Assembly: GCA_012520255.1 (NCBI GenBank)
Contig: JAAYOQ010000026.1
Coordinates: forward strand, 1 to 40,433
DNA from: Erysipelotrichia bacterium
GTDB taxonomy: Bacteria > Bacillota_I > Bacilli_A > Erysipelotrichales > Erysipelotrichaceae
DNA: 40,433 nucleotides
Direction: 5' to 3'
Positions 1 through 9,333 of the stretch are shown piece after piece. The position numbers and the translations under genes are program-made. The first letter of the stretch is position 1; each line of letters opens with the position of its first letter. The notes under the pieces are model-generated. The model saw only the letters and a list, made by a program, of their open reading frames with translations, had not been told where the DNA came from and searched no databases.

Positions 1-406
1 CAGGAATAAATATTATGAACTTCTCAATAATGTTCGTATCAAGGGAGATTTTGAAGAATGGATTAAATTTTTCATAGAAGGTATTTGTGAAATATCTGAA
101 GATGCTATTATGTCAATTCAAAAAATTTTTGAACTCAAAAAGAATGACACGGAAAAAATTCGTTCATTTGCTAAAGGAAATATATCAAATCTGCTTTCAG
201 TTTATGATTATTTACTGAAACATCCGTTTATAGAAGCAGGTGATATAAAAGATTTATTAGACCTTAGCAAGCCGACCATCAATAAGATTTTGGAGAGCTT
301 AACGGAACTTGGCATATTAGAACTTGTAGATGAGAAAAAAAAGAGATACAGACAATATGTATATAAAAAATATGTGGATATTCTTTCGAAGGGAACGATA
401 CTATAA
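1..406 (+). CDS. Fic family protein, C-terminal part (5' end outside window)
   Basis: The frame is open from base 2 and reads RNKYYELLNNVRIKGDFEEW before the first internal methionine at 110, so the gene starts upstream of the window. The visible 134 residues match the end of Fic/DOC-type proteins: the helical stretch YYELLNNVR...W..FF.EG after the Fic core, then a winged helix (about residues 60-125) with SKPTINKILESLTELGIL as recognition region, closing with the usual Y..YVDIL..GT tail. The family attaches AMP or related groups to target proteins. The catalytic HPFx(D/E)GN motif lies outside, so activity cannot be judged. Next to it is a fragment of a conjugative-element gene, suggesting accessory DNA. 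Recognition of the C-terminus is from family memory. Confidence 0.8.
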   Translation, partial: RNKYYELLNNVRIKGDFEEWIKFFIEGICEISEDAIMSIQKIFELKKNDTEKIRSFAKGNISNLLSVYDYLLKHPFIEAGDIKDLLDLSKPTINKILESLTELGILELVDEKKKRYRQYVYKKYVDILSKGTIL

Positions 407-455
407 CAGGTAAACTTAAGCGGAACATACATTAAAACAATCAGAACGACAAACG

Positions 456-489
456 GCGATTAGAAAAACAAAAATTTAATCGCTTTTTT
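456..489 (+). terminator. Rho-independent terminator after the Fic gene
   Basis: Seven-base perfect stem GCGATTA/TAATCGC around an A-rich loop of 14 bases, followed by six T. It lies 50 bases after the Fic stop codon. Confidence 0.7.
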
Positions 490-554
490 ATTGCACAAAA
501 AACAGGAAGAAACAATATGCAAGAAAATAAAAAAGAACAGAATATAGGAATAAA

Positions 555-713
555 ATGGATTTTTTCGTAAAAGGAGTAAATGTATTAAAAACTTTAGTAA
601 CAGCAATCGGCGCAGGACTTGGAGTATGGGGAGTTATAAACCTTATGGAAGGTTACGGTAATGATAACCCGGGAGCGAAATCTCAAGGTATTAAGCAATT
701 GATGGCTAAATAA
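555..713 (+). pseudogene. Truncated Maff2-like small membrane protein of a conjugative element
   Basis: The 52-codon frame begins MDFFVKGVNVLKTLVTAIG and contains GLGVWGVINLMEGYGNDNPG and AKSQGIKQLMAK before a stop. This is nearly the textbook start of Maff2 proteins, small hydrophobic proteins encoded in the transfer region of Firmicute integrative conjugative elements. In intact members LMA is followed by a glycine-rich link and a second hydrophobic helix, absent here. An AGGA ribosome site lies 5 bases ahead of the ATG. The expected neighbours (TraG/VirD4-like coupling protein, VirB6-like protein) are missing, so I read it as the scar of a lost element. A functional short form cannot be excluded. 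Confidence 0.7.
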
Positions 714-799
714 AGTGGTAAATAGCAAGCAAGATAAGGTTGAATTTCAGATTATCAAAAGACTTCTTTCTTTTTTAGAGTTTTGTTTTTCTTTATTGA

Positions 800-808
800 T
801 GCTATAAT
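800..808 (+). promoter_or_regulatory. Extended -10 promoter placed 6 bases before a start codon
   Basis: TGC-TATAAT matches the extended -10 consensus. Only six bases separate it from the ATG at 815, so transcription would begin at about that ATG. No good -35 hexamer is visible at 16-18 bases. Confidence 0.55.
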
Positions 809-814
809 TACATT

Positions 815-1663
815 ATGAGAAAAGAGAACAAATTATTTGTACTTATTGTAATACTGTTATTGTTAATTTTAGGAATATCATATGTTTATGGTAAGTATTA
901 CTTTCCAAGTGCTAAGTCATACTCGGCATATTTAGAAATTTTCCAGGAATATGAAAGTGATGAAATTATTTCCATTTCGATAGACTCAATAAATCATAGT
1001 GTTGTGATTAAACCAAGCAACAATGAGAAAATAAAAGTATCATATTATCAAAAGGTAGATAATTCAAACGTTTTTAAACTGGACCAGAAAGTATTGACGA
1101 TGGAATTCATTGAAAGAGTCGAAAACTTTGATTCTTTGATTTTTCAGCCGGAAAGAAATGTTGGTGTAATTACTATTTATTTACCTCAAGACAGTACAAT
1201 TGATATAAATGTTAAAACTATCATCGGCAGTTTTTCAATAAATGATGTAACTGCCAGGAATATCAATTTCAATAATATTACCGGTGATTTTGTGATGAAA
1301 AATGTTAGTTGTAATAGCATTGTTTTGTCGTGTAATACAGGAAATATTAAAGTTGAAGGTGCTGTTTTTAACCGCTTCAACGGTTCTGTTGTTGCTGGTG
1401 AGTTTAATATTCATTTGATTGACAGTGTTGATGAATACAAATTTGAAGTTACAACTACCTATGGTCAACTAAAATTGAATAACGGTTATATTTATGTAAC
1501 TAATGTTGTTAATGAAATTGAAACAGTTGAAAAGAGTAACAGTTTATTTTCTGACAACAAAGAAGGAAAAACTTTTATTTTCAATACTTTAAGGGGAAAT
1601 ATATCAATTAATTCGGTTGAAGAAAAAGAAGTTGTTGAAGAAAATACAGAAGCTGACCAGTAG
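815..1663 (+). CDS. Membrane-anchored DUF4097-type beta-helix protein
   Basis: A 282-residue protein. Residues 1-6 are charged and about 7-26 form one hydrophobic helix ([19 protein letters not shown]), so it is a signal anchor with the rest outside. Residues 50-270 are short beta-strand repeats of the DUF4097 type, seen as alternating lines such as [19 protein letters not shown] and [16 protein letters not shown]. The tail ([14 protein letters not shown]) is acidic. DUF4097 proteins often sit beside regulators of envelope stress, but their biochemical role is unknown. No Shine-Dalgarno sequence precedes the ATG, and a -10 box ends 6 bases before it, so it may be translated from a leaderless transcript. 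The next gene, glyA, begins 26 bases after the stop. Confidence 0.75.
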   Translation: MRKENKLFVLIVILLLLILGISYVYGKYYFPSAKSYSAYLEIFQEYESDEIISISIDSINHSVVIKPSNNEKIKVSYYQKVDNSNVFKLDQKVLTMEFIERVENFDSLIFQPERNVGVITIYLPQDSTIDINVKTIIGSFSINDVTARNINFNNITGDFVMKNVSCNSIVLSCNTGNIKVEGAVFNRFNGSVVAGEFNIHLIDSVDEYKFEVTTTYGQLKLNNGYIYVTNVVNEIETVEKSNSLFSDNKEGKTFIFNTLRGNISINSVEEKEVVEENTEADQ

Positions 1664-1671
1664 CTTCTTTT
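1648..1671 (+). terminator. Weak terminator-like hairpin over the DUF4097 stop codon
   Basis: AGAAGCT/AGCTTCT stem, seven bases, with the TAG stop in the loop and only TTTTG after it. The T tract is short, so some read-through into glyA is likely. Confidence 0.4.
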
Positions 1672-1689
1672 GTATTTGTTGGAGGATAT

Positions 1690-2943
1690 ATGATTAATAA
1701 AATGATTGATGTTATTGCTAAAGAAGATGAACAAATTGCCTCAGCAATAAAACGAGAACTTGAAAGGCAAAATCGCAATATTGAACTGATAGCTTCTGAA
1801 AATATTGTTTCTGAAGCAATTTTAATGGCGACAGGTTCAGTGTTGACTAACAAATATGCCGAAGGCTATCCATCTAAAAGATATTATGGTGGTTGTTATG
1901 TGGTTGATGAAATTGAAAATTTAGCTATTGAAAGAGCTAAAAAGTTGTTTGGATGTAACTATGCGAATGTTCAACCACACTCAGGTTCTCAAGCAAACTT
2001 TGCTGTCTATCAGGCTTTATGTGAAACCGGTGATACGATTATGGGTATGTCTTTGGATAATGGAGGACACTTAACTCATGGATCACCATTCAATTTTTCT
2101 GGTAAAAATTATAATATCGTTCATTATGGAGTTGATAAAGAAACCTGTCAGATAGATTATCAAAAAGTCGAAGAAATAGCTAAAAAGTGTCAGCCGAAAA
2201 TGATTATTGCTGGTGCCAGTGCCTATCCTAGAATTATTGACTTTGAAAAAATGGCCAATATAGCTCACAGTGTTGGAGCCTATCTGATGGTAGATATGGC
2301 TCATATTGCCGGTCTGGTGGCTGCCGGTCTTCATCCTTCTCCAATTGGTTATGCTGATGTTGTGACCAGCACGACTCATAAAACGTTAAGAGGCCCTAGA
2401 GGTGGGTTGATTTTATGCAATGATGAAGAAATCGCTAATAAAATAAATTCAGCAGTTTTCCCGGGAACACAAGGCGGACCACTGGAACATGTAATCGCTG
2501 CTAAAGCTATTGCCTTTAAACAGGCTTTAAGTGAAGAGTTTGTCAAATATCAGAAACAGGTAATCGTCAATGCCAAAGCAATGGCTAAAGCTATTGTCGA
2601 TGGTGGTTTAGATTTAGTAAGTGGTGGAACCGATAATCATCTGATATTGATAGATTTAAGAAAGGCTAATATTACTGGAAGAGAAATGGAAAAAAGATTA
2701 GACGAAATTTATATTACTGCAAACAAAAATACTATTCCATTCGATACTGAAAAACCATATATTACTTCAGGCATCAGAATTGGCTCACCAACGGTGACTA
2801 CTAGAGGATTTAATGAAGAAGATTGTTACCAGGTTGGCAAGTTGATTGTCGAAGCTAGCAAAGATGATTTTGCAGAGAAAAAAGAGCAATTGATAAAACA
2901 GGTTATTGCTCTTACTGACAAGTACCCAATCTATGGCAGGTAA
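1690..2943 (+). CDS. glyA: Serine hydroxymethyltransferase
   Basis: A cytosolic PLP enzyme of 417 residues, the usual length, interconverting serine plus tetrahydrofolate and glycine plus methylene-tetrahydrofolate. Family motifs include [11 protein letters not shown] near the N-terminus, [16 protein letters not shown], a central [13 protein letters not shown], and the PLP lysine K231 in [18 protein letters not shown] lies 4 bases before the chosen ATG; the next methionine, four codons on, would be 16 bases from it. The gene is not in the glycine cleavage operon at 29660-36203, but both act on the same glycine and one-carbon pool. No promoter of its own is obvious, so it may depend on transcription from the upstream gene. 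Confidence 0.97.
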   Translation: MINKMIDVIAKEDEQIASAIKRELERQNRNIELIASENIVSEAILMATGSVLTNKYAEGYPSKRYYGGCYVVDEIENLAIERAKKLFGCNYANVQPHSGSQANFAVYQALCETGDTIMGMSLDNGGHLTHGSPFNFSGKNYNIVHYGVDKETCQIDYQKVEEIAKKCQPKMIIAGASAYPRIIDFEKMANIAHSVGAYLMVDMAHIAGLVAAGLHPSPIGYADVVTSTTHKTLRGPRGGLILCNDEEIANKINSAVFPGTQGGPLEHVIAAKAIAFKQALSEEFVKYQKQVIVNAKAMAKAIVDGGLDLVSGGTDNHLILIDLRKANITGREMEKRLDEIYITANKNTIPFDTEKPYITSGIRIGSPTVTTRGFNEEDCYQVGKLIVEASKDDFAEKKEQLIKQVIALTDKYPIYGR

Positions 2944-2960
2944 CAAATAATTTATCACAT

Positions 2961-2988
2961 AAAAATAAGACCATCCGGTCTTGTTTTT
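2961..2988. terminator. Bidirectional terminator between glyA and the HIT gene
   Basis: AAGACC-ATCC-GGTCTT hairpin with GTTTTT after it on the plus strand and ATTTTTATG after it on the minus strand. It serves two convergent genes. Confidence 0.75.
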
Positions 2989-3050
2989 AGTTTATTGGCG
3001 ATTAAATAATGACAATAAAGGAAAAACTTGAAAGATTTTGAGGTCTTATT

Positions 3051-3440
3051 TTATTTTTTTATGGTATCCAATATTTCTTTTAAATCATACTCATGTACTT
3101 GCCCACGAATATAGTAGTCATCACCGACATATCTTGGGATAACATGGAAATGGATATGGTTTACTGCTTGTCCAGCAGGTTCATTATTGTTAGAAACGAT
3201 GTTGCATCCATCTGCATTTAGTTTATCAGTTAATAAGATAGCCATTTTTTTACAGACAGTAATCATATGTTTTACAGTATCTTCATCAACATCGTAGATA
3301 TTGACAAAGTGTTTTTTGGGAATAACCAGAGTATGACCTTTTGTTGCCTGGGAAATATCTAAAATTGCCATAACTACATCATCTTCATAAACCAGATTAG
3401 TAGGAAGTTCACCCTTTACGATTTTACAGAAAACACACAT
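3051..3440 (-). CDS. HIT family nucleotide-binding hydrolase
   Basis: A 129-residue protein with the defining histidine triad HIHFHVIPR (H95, H97, H99). CVFCKIVKGELP at the N-terminus supplies C2 and C5 of the zinc-binding form. HIT proteins of the Hint type hydrolyse AMP-linked phosphoramidates or dinucleotide phosphates in the cytosol; which substrate applies here cannot be read from sequence. AAGGAGG precedes the ATG at a good distance. The gene starts 1 base after the rmuC stop, so the two are co-transcribed leftward. Confidence 0.93.
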   Translation of the reverse strand: MCVFCKIVKGELPTNLVYEDDVVMAILDISQATKGHTLVIPKKHFVNIYDVDEDTVKHMITVCKKMAILLTDKLNADGCNIVSNNNEPAGQAVNHIHFHVIPRYVGDDYYIRGQVHEYDLKEILDTIKK

Positions 3441-3441
3441 T

Positions 3442-4797
3442 TTAATCTACCTCCTTATTTTCTATTTGATCGAATTCACTTAATGGAATTGTATTGGTTT
3501 GAATATTTTTTAAATGTCTATTGATAGCTCTTGTTCTTGTTCCAACTAAAGTATCAAGGTCATCAGAAGTCTTTTGAATGTTTTGTTGAGCATTAGTTAA
3601 AACTTTTTCAAATTTTACAAATTCTGTTTTTACTGAACCCAGTAAATTCCAAACCTCACTGCTTCTTTTTTGGATGGCCAAGGTTTTAAATCCCATTTGT
3701 AGGGAATTTAAAAGTGCTGCAAAGGTGCTTGGACCGGTAATTGTAACCTTATATTCTCTTTGTAGAATTTCCAGCATATTGAGATTACAAGCTTCAGAAT
3801 ACAACCCTTCAGTAGGTAAAAACATTATTGCAAAATCGGTAGTTTCCGGAACATAAATATATTTATCTCTTATTGTTCTAGCTTGAGTTTTTAAAGTTGA
3901 AGCCAATTGTTTTCGAGCTCTTTCAACTTCTTCCTTATCACCGTTTTCTAAAGCATTTTGAATAGCCAGGTAATCCTGAGAAGGGAATTTAGAGTCGACT
4001 GGCAGATAGATGTAACTTTCATCGGTTGATGGCAGTTTAATGGCAAACTCTACTTTATCTCTACTATTAGGATTGGTGTTGACATTTTCTTCGTATTGTG
4101 AATTATTTAAAATATCTTTAATGATAGCTGACAGTTGAATCTCGCCTAAAATGCCTTTAGTTTTAACGTTGGTTAAGACTCTTTTTAAATCTCCAACTCC
4201 AGTAGCCAGATTTTTCATTTCTCCTAACCCCTTATAAACGTTTTCCAACTGCTCAGAAACTGTTTTGAAAGATTGTGTAAGTTTAGTATCTAATGTTTCC
4301 TGCAATTTTTCATCAACTGTTTTTCTCATTTGTTCTAATTGCCTGTTGCTGTCTTGTCGGATGTTGGTAAGATTTGTTTCAATTGTTCTTCTCAAGTTAT
4401 CCAGTTTTTGTTCTTCAATTAAAGCATTCTGAGCTAAAGTCTTATTAATAGCTTCAAGTTTATTTATCTGATGTTCATTGTTTTGTTTTTGAGATTCAAC
4501 AAGGTAACTGGACAATGATTTTAAGTTTTCGGTTACTATTTTACTAGAATTATCGATTCTTTCAATTTGCAAATCGCTGTTCGCCTGTAAGTAATTGAAC
4601 AGATTATTACTTAAGGTGTTCAATGATGAATTAGTATTGCTATTAATATCTATCAGATATTTATTCAATCTGTTATCAATTAATTTTTCCTGTTTATTTA
4701 TTTTGGCATTATTAACAATTAAAAAAATTACAATCAAAAACAATAATCCAATTATTGCAATTAAAAGTATTTGATTTAAATCTAATGATAGTGGCAT
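3442..4797 (-). CDS. rmuC: RmuC family DNA recombination protein
   Basis: A 451-residue protein. One N-terminal membrane helix (about 9-27) is followed by a long coiled coil (about 50-190) and then the RmuC nuclease-like domain. Conserved pieces include KTKGILGEIQLSAIIKDIL, VEFAIKLP, PVDSKFPSQDYLAI, FAIMFLPTEGLYSEA and VTITGPSTFAALLNSL. RmuC limits DNA inversions and rearrangements in E. coli; its biochemistry is unsettled. A Shine-Dalgarno AAGGAG precedes the ATG. A TATAAT on the minus strand at 4823-4818, about 21 bases ahead of the start, may be its promoter, but no good -35 is seen. Confidence 0.93.
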   Translation of the reverse strand: MPLSLDLNQILLIAIIGLLFLIVIFLIVNNAKINKQEKLIDNRLNKYLIDINSNTNSSLNTLSNNLFNYLQANSDLQIERIDNSSKIVTENLKSLSSYLVESQKQNNEHQINKLEAINKTLAQNALIEEQKLDNLRRTIETNLTNIRQDSNRQLEQMRKTVDEKLQETLDTKLTQSFKTVSEQLENVYKGLGEMKNLATGVGDLKRVLTNVKTKGILGEIQLSAIIKDILNNSQYEENVNTNPNSRDKVEFAIKLPSTDESYIYLPVDSKFPSQDYLAIQNALENGDKEEVERARKQLASTLKTQARTIRDKYIYVPETTDFAIMFLPTEGLYSEACNLNMLEILQREYKVTITGPSTFAALLNSLQMGFKTLAIQKRSSEVWNLLGSVKTEFVKFEKVLTNAQQNIQKTSDDLDTLVGTRTRAINRHLKNIQTNTIPLSEFDQIENKEVD

Positions 4798-4951
4798 TTT
4801 ATCACTCCTTGAATATAATTATAAACTAAATAGTCTAAATATAAAAAGAATATAGGTTTAAACAACGAATATAATTGATTCTAAGTAACTTTATAAGGTA
4901 ATGATGATTGTAAAAAAGATTGAAAACTTAGTTTTTTATTAATTATTGGTG

Positions 4952-4957
4952 TATAAT
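4952..4957 (+). promoter_or_regulatory. Possible -10 box of the rhomboid gene
   Basis: TATAAT 24 bases before the ATG at 4981. There is no convincing -35, so this is a weak call. Confidence 0.4.
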
Positions 4958-4980
4958 TGAACAAAAGGATGGGGGATATT

Positions 4981-5553
4981 ATGTCATTATTTAAAAGAAT
5001 TGAATATAATGCACCGGTAACATTAACGTTTTCGTTAATTTGTTTAATCGTTTTGATTTTTTACAATGTTTTTGGTGAAGGTTTTTTATATGCTGTTGCT
5101 ATGACTTATAGAGATAGTTTGTTAAATCCAATGATGTATGTCAGATTGATTACCCATATTTTCGGACATCTAGGTTGGGATCACTTTTTTGGAAATATGA
5201 GCTATATTCTTTTGCTGGGACCGATGGTAGAAGAAAAGTATGGTTCGGATAAATTAATAGTCAAGATTTTTGCCACAGCTTTAATTACTGGAATTCTAAA
5301 CAATGTTTTATTTCCTAATGTGGCATTATGTGGTGCTTCGGGAATTGTATTTATGCTGATTGTTTTATCTTCAGTTACTTCAGTTAAAAGTGGGAAACTT
5401 CCTTTGACTTTAGTTTTGGTACTGATTATTTATTTAGGTGCCGAAGTTTATAATGCGATTATGGTTACGGATAGTATTTCTCAATTCACCCATATTATTG
5501 GTGGAATTTGTGGTTCTATCTTTGGTTTGTTTTCTGATAAAAACAAGAAATAA
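4981..5553 (+). CDS. Rhomboid family intramembrane serine protease
   Basis: A 190-residue polytopic membrane protein with about six hydrophobic helices. Rhomboid signatures are present: HLGWDHFFGN (H68 and N72, the oxyanion-side residues), the catalytic serine S120 in LCGASGIVF, and the partner histidine H171 in THIIGG. The family cuts single-pass membrane proteins within the bilayer; the substrate is unknown. The frame extends eight codons further to a TTG at 4957, but GGGGGA sits 4 bases before the ATG at 4981 and the -10 box overlaps the TTG, so 4981 is the start. The gene stands alone between its own promoter and terminator. Confidence 0.92.
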   Translation: MSLFKRIEYNAPVTLTFSLICLIVLIFYNVFGEGFLYAVAMTYRDSLLNPMMYVRLITHIFGHLGWDHFFGNMSYILLLGPMVEEKYGSDKLIVKIFATALITGILNNVLFPNVALCGASGIVFMLIVLSSVTSVKSGKLPLTLVLVLIIYLGAEVYNAIMVTDSISQFTHIIGGICGSIFGLFSDKNKK

Positions 5554-5586
5554 CAGTAAAAATTAAATTAAAATGCTAAAAATACC

Positions 5587-5635
5587 ACCTTGTGAAAAGA
5601 GTTATTATTCTAACTCCACTTACAAGGTCTTTTTT
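5587..5635 (+). terminator. Terminator after the rhomboid gene
   Basis: ACCTTGT/ACAAGGT outer stem with an inner GAGTTA/TAACTC stem, then TCTTTTTT. Confidence 0.7.
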
Positions 5636-5645
5636 ACTTTATGTA

Positions 5646-5674
5646 TTGAGGGAAAAGCAATTTTAGTCTATAAT
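5646..5674 (+). promoter_or_regulatory. Sigma-A-type promoter of the pyruvate:ferredoxin oxidoreductase gene
   Basis: TTGAGG, a 17-base spacer, then TATAAT. It is the best promoter match in the left half of the window and lies 37 bases before the ATG. Confidence 0.75.
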
Positions 5675-5711
5675 AATAAAAGGAAATTATAAAAAAATAG
5701 GAGGCTAATAG

Positions 5712-8700
5712 ATGGCAAAAACATTTATATCAATGGATGGTAATACAGCTGCTGCTTATTCGGCGTATGCGTTTACAGAAGTTGCTGCAATTTACCCAAT
5801 TACTCCGTCAAGTAATATGGCTGAAGTAATTGACCAATGGGCGACACAAGGTCGTAAAAATATGTTTGGTAGTGTTGTTAAGGTTGCTGAAATGCAATCA
5901 GAAGCTGGCGCTGCTGGTGCTGTGCACGGAACACTACAAGGGGGAGCTTTAGCGACAACATTTACGGCTTCGCAAGGCTTGTTATTGATGATTCCAAATA
6001 TGTATAAATGGGCTGGTGAATTATTGCCAGCAGTAATGCATGTAGCTGCTAGAACAATAGCTGCTCGTTCATTATCTATTTTTGGTGATCATCAGGATAT
6101 TTATGCCGCAAGACAAACTGGTTGTGCAATGTTAGCATCTAGTTCAGTTCAGCAGGCATTAGATTTAGGTGCAGTAGCTCACTTATCAGCAATTAAAGCT
6201 TCAGTTCCATTTGTTCATTTCTTTGATGGATTCAGAACATCTCATGAAGTACAAAAAGTTGAAACCTTAGATTATGACTACTTGAGAAGTCTGGTTGATA
6301 TGGAAGCTCTAGAAAAGTTTAGAAAAAATGCATTAAATCCACATGGTAATGCAGTCACCAGAGGTGGGGCTGAAAACGATGACGTTGTTTTCCAGGGCAG
6401 AGAAGCTCAAAACTTACATTTTGCTGCAGTAGAAGATATTGTCAACGACTACATGGCTGAAATTTCTAAGCATACTGGAAGAGAATATAAACCTTTCACT
6501 TACTATGGTGCACCAGATGCTGAAAGAGTTATTGTTGCTATGGGTTCAGTAGTTGAAACTATTGAAGAAGTTGTTGATGTTTTAGTAGCAAAAGGAGAAA
6601 AAATAGGTGTTATTTGTGTTCACTTATATCGTCCTTTCAGCGCTAAATATCTATTGAATGTTTTACCTGAAACAACTAAGAAGGTTGCTGTTTTAGATAG
6701 AACTAAAGAAATCGGTTCTCGTGAACCATTGTACTTAGATGTATTAAATGTATTAAAAGATAAAGATATCAAACTTATCGGTGGCAGATATGGTATTGCA
6801 TCTAAAGACACAGCTCCAAATCAAATTAAAGCTGTTTTTGATGAACTGGCAAAAGAAAATCCAAAAGAAGAGTTCACAATTGGTATTGTTGATGATGTTA
6901 CTCATTTATCATTGGAAGTTGATCCGAACTTTACAATCAGAGGAACTTATACTTCTTGTTTGTTCTGGGGTTTAGGTTCTGATGGTACAGTTGGAGCTAA
7001 CAAAAACTCAGTAAAGATTATTGGTGACAATACTGATTTATATGCTCAGGCTTATTTCCAATATGACTCAAGAAAAGCCGGTGGGGTCACCAGAAGCCAC
7101 TTGAGATTTGGACCAGACCCAATTCAATCAACTTACTATGTAAACAATGCTGACTTTATTTCTTGTTCACTAGATTCATATGTTCAGCAGTATGATATGT
7201 TAAAAGATTTGGCAGATGGTGGAACTTTCTTATTGAATACTACTTATGAGCCTGATAAACTTGAGGAGTTTTTACCTAATAGAATGAAAGTTCAATTAGC
7301 AAAAAAGAATGCTAAATTCTATATTATCAATGCAACAAAGATTTGTGCAGAAATTGGTATGGGTAGAAGAACTAATACAACGTTACAATCTGCATTCTTT
7401 GCCTTAAACGAACAGATTATGCCTTATGACAAAGCAATTGTCTTAATGAAAGAAGCAGCAAAGAAATCATATGGCAGAAAAGGTGACGATATAGTTAATA
7501 TGAACTATAAAGCAATCGATGCTGGTAAAGATGGCCTGGTAGAAATCCCTGTTAAACCAGAGTGGGCTGATTTAGATCCTCATTTTGAAAAACCTGTTAC
7601 AGGTGACGCATACATGGATGAACACGTATATGGATATAACTCATTAAATGGTTACAATATGCCAGTCAGTGCATTCACTAAATTTGGTGTTTTAGATGGA
7701 ACAATGAGGAACAATGTTGCTTATCATGAGCATAGAAATATTGCTTCATTTGTACCAAAATGGATTCCAGAGAATTGTATCCAGTGTGGATTCTGTTCGT
7801 TTGTATGTCCACATGCTACTATCAGACAATTTGCTTTAACTGAAGAAGAAGTGGCAAATGCTCCATTTGAATTTACAACTATTGATGCAACCGGCAAAGC
7901 AAGAGGATTAAAATATAGAATTCAGGTCTCTCCAGATAACTGTGTCGGCTGTGGATTGTGTGTTAAGGAATGTCCAAGAGCAGCATTAGAAATGGTTGAT
8001 GTTCATACAATGTTAGATGAAGCTCCACTAGCAAATTACCTATATAAAGAAACAGAATATAAGAAAGATTTAGTTGATGATACTCCTAAGGGAACTCAGT
8101 TCTTAAAACCTTACTTTGAAGTTCCAGGTTCATGTCCAGGATGTGGAGAGACACCATATTACAGATTAGTTTCTCAATTATTCGGTCCAGATATGATGGT
8201 TGCCAATGCAACAGGATGTACTTCAATTTATAGTGGATCAACACCTTCAACTCCATTTGTTACAGATGAAGATGGAAACGGTGTAGCTTGGGCTAACTCA
8301 TTGTTTGAAGATAATGCTGAGTTCGGTTTTGGTATGGCATTAGCTAGAAATTACAAGAAAGCAGTATTATTAAAGATTATGGAAGATAACCTTGATACTG
8401 TAGAACCAGAATTAAAGGTATTATTTGAAGATTATCTGGCTAACAACGGCAACAGAGTAGAAGAGAAACGTTTAGCTCCTCAAATTGAGGAATTAGCTGC
8501 TAAATCAGCTAATGAAAACGTCCATAAATTAGCTCAAGAAGCTAGAGACTTAGTATCAGCATCTATTTGGATTGTCGGTGGTGACGGATGGGCTTATGAC
8601 ATCGGCTATGGTGGATTAGACCACGTTATCGCAAACGATTTGAATGTCAATATCTTAGTATTGGACACTGAAGTCTATTCAAATACTGGTGGACAGTCTT

Positions 8701-9197
8701 CTAAATCTTCTCAAGCTGCTTCTATTGCACAATTTGCTGCCGGTGGTAAAGCAGTTGCTAAAAAAGACTTAGGTCAGATTGCTATGAGTTATGGTCATGT
8801 TTATGTTGCATCAATTTGTATGGGTGCCAACAGAATGCAGGCAATTAAAGCTTTAAAAGAAGCTGAAAGCTATAATGGACCATCTCTAATCATTGCGTAC
8901 TCTCCATGTGCACTGCATGGTATTAGAAGAGGATTAGTAAGACATCAGGAAATTCAAAAGAATGCTGTTGAATGTGGATATGTAAATATTTACAGATTTG
9001 ACCCTCGCAATGAAAAACCATTAACATTAGACTATAAGAAACCTGACTTTGATAAGTTCCAAGACTTCCTGATGAATGAAGCAAGATTCAATAACTTAGT
9101 CAAGGTCAATCCTGAAAATGCTGATGAGTTATATGCTAAAGCAAGATCAGATGCTGAAAAACGTTTCAACAACTTATTGGCGAGATTATCAGACTAA
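5712..9197 (+). CDS. nifJ: Pyruvate:ferredoxin (flavodoxin) oxidoreductase, single-chain form
   Basis: An oxygen-sensitive cytosolic enzyme converting pyruvate and CoA to acetyl-CoA, CO2 and reduced ferredoxin. At 1161 residues it has the full fused four-domain length. The N-terminal domain carries YPITPSS (about 29-35), and the gamma-type region TSCLFWGLGSDGTVGANK lies near 412. Two ferredoxin 4Fe-4S motifs follow: CIQCGFCSFVCP from C689 and CVGCGLCVKECP from C744. The C-terminal thiamine-diphosphate domain has GSCPGCGE (C808, C811) for the proximal cluster, then GGDGWAYDIG (about 956) and SNTGGQSSKSS. AGGAGG precedes the ATG by 7 bases. Single-gene transcription unit, and strong evidence for fermentative anaerobic metabolism. 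Confidence 0.98.
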   Translation: MAKTFISMDGNTAAAYSAYAFTEVAAIYPITPSSNMAEVIDQWATQGRKNMFGSVVKVAEMQSEAGAAGAVHGTLQGGALATTFTASQGLLLMIPNMYKWAGELLPAVMHVAARTIAARSLSIFGDHQDIYAARQTGCAMLASSSVQQALDLGAVAHLSAIKASVPFVHFFDGFRTSHEVQKVETLDYDYLRSLVDMEALEKFRKNALNPHGNAVTRGGAENDDVVFQGREAQNLHFAAVEDIVNDYMAEISKHTGREYKPFTYYGAPDAERVIVAMGSVVETIEEVVDVLVAKGEKIGVICVHLYRPFSAKYLLNVLPETTKKVAVLDRTKEIGSREPLYLDVLNVLKDKDIKLIGGRYGIASKDTAPNQIKAVFDELAKENPKEEFTIGIVDDVTHLSLEVDPNFTIRGTYTSCLFWGLGSDGTVGANKNSVKIIGDNTDLYAQAYFQYDSRKAGGVTRSHLRFGPDPIQSTYYVNNADFISCSLDSYVQQYDMLKDLADGGTFLLNTTYEPDKLEEFLPNRMKVQLAKKNAKFYIINATKICAEIGMGRRTNTTLQSAFFALNEQIMPYDKAIVLMKEAAKKSYGRKGDDIVNMNYKAIDAGKDGLVEIPVKPEWADLDPHFEKPVTGDAYMDEHVYGYNSLNGYNMPVSAFTKFGVLDGTMRNNVAYHEHRNIASFVPKWIPENCIQCGFCSFVCPHATIRQFALTEEEVANAPFEFTTIDATGKARGLKYRIQVSPDNCVGCGLCVKECPRAALEMVDVHTMLDEAPLANYLYKETEYKKDLVDDTPKGTQFLKPYFEVPGSCPGCGETPYYRLVSQLFGPDMMVANATGCTSIYSGSTPSTPFVTDEDGNGVAWANSLFEDNAEFGFGMALARNYKKAVLLKIMEDNLDTVEPELKVLFEDYLANNGNRVEEKRLAPQIEELAAKSANENVHKLAQEARDLVSASIWIVGGDGWAYDIGYGGLDHVIANDLNVNILVLDTEVYSNTGGQSSKSSQAASIAQFAAGGKAVAKKDLGQIAMSYGHVYVASICMGANRMQAIKALKEAESYNGPSLIIAYSPCALHGIRRGLVRHQEIQKNAVECGYVNIYRFDPRNEKPLTLDYKKPDFDKFQDFLMNEARFNNLVKVNPENADELYAKARSDAEKRFNNLLARLSD

Positions 9198-9219
9198 CAG
9201 TCTAAATAAAAGCTTATAG

Positions 9220-9247
9220 AAAAGTTCTCAGAAATGAGAACTTTTTT
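9220..9247 (+). terminator. Strong terminator after nifJ
   Basis: AAAAGTTCTCA-GAAA-TGAGAACTTTTTT: an 11-base stem with a GAAA tetraloop running into the T tract. Confidence 0.85.
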
Positions 9248-9282
9248 GATGCAGGAATATTGAGAGATTATTTTTGATTAGT

Positions 9283-9311
9283 TTGCTTTTTAATGATTGT
9301 GAAACTATAAT
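9283..9311 (+). promoter_or_regulatory. Promoter of the zinc-ribbon membrane protein gene
   Basis: TTGCTT, 17 bases, TATAAT. It ends 22 bases before the start codon at 9334. Confidence 0.6.
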
Positions 9312-9333
9312 TAGTTGTAGCGAGAGGTAGTTT

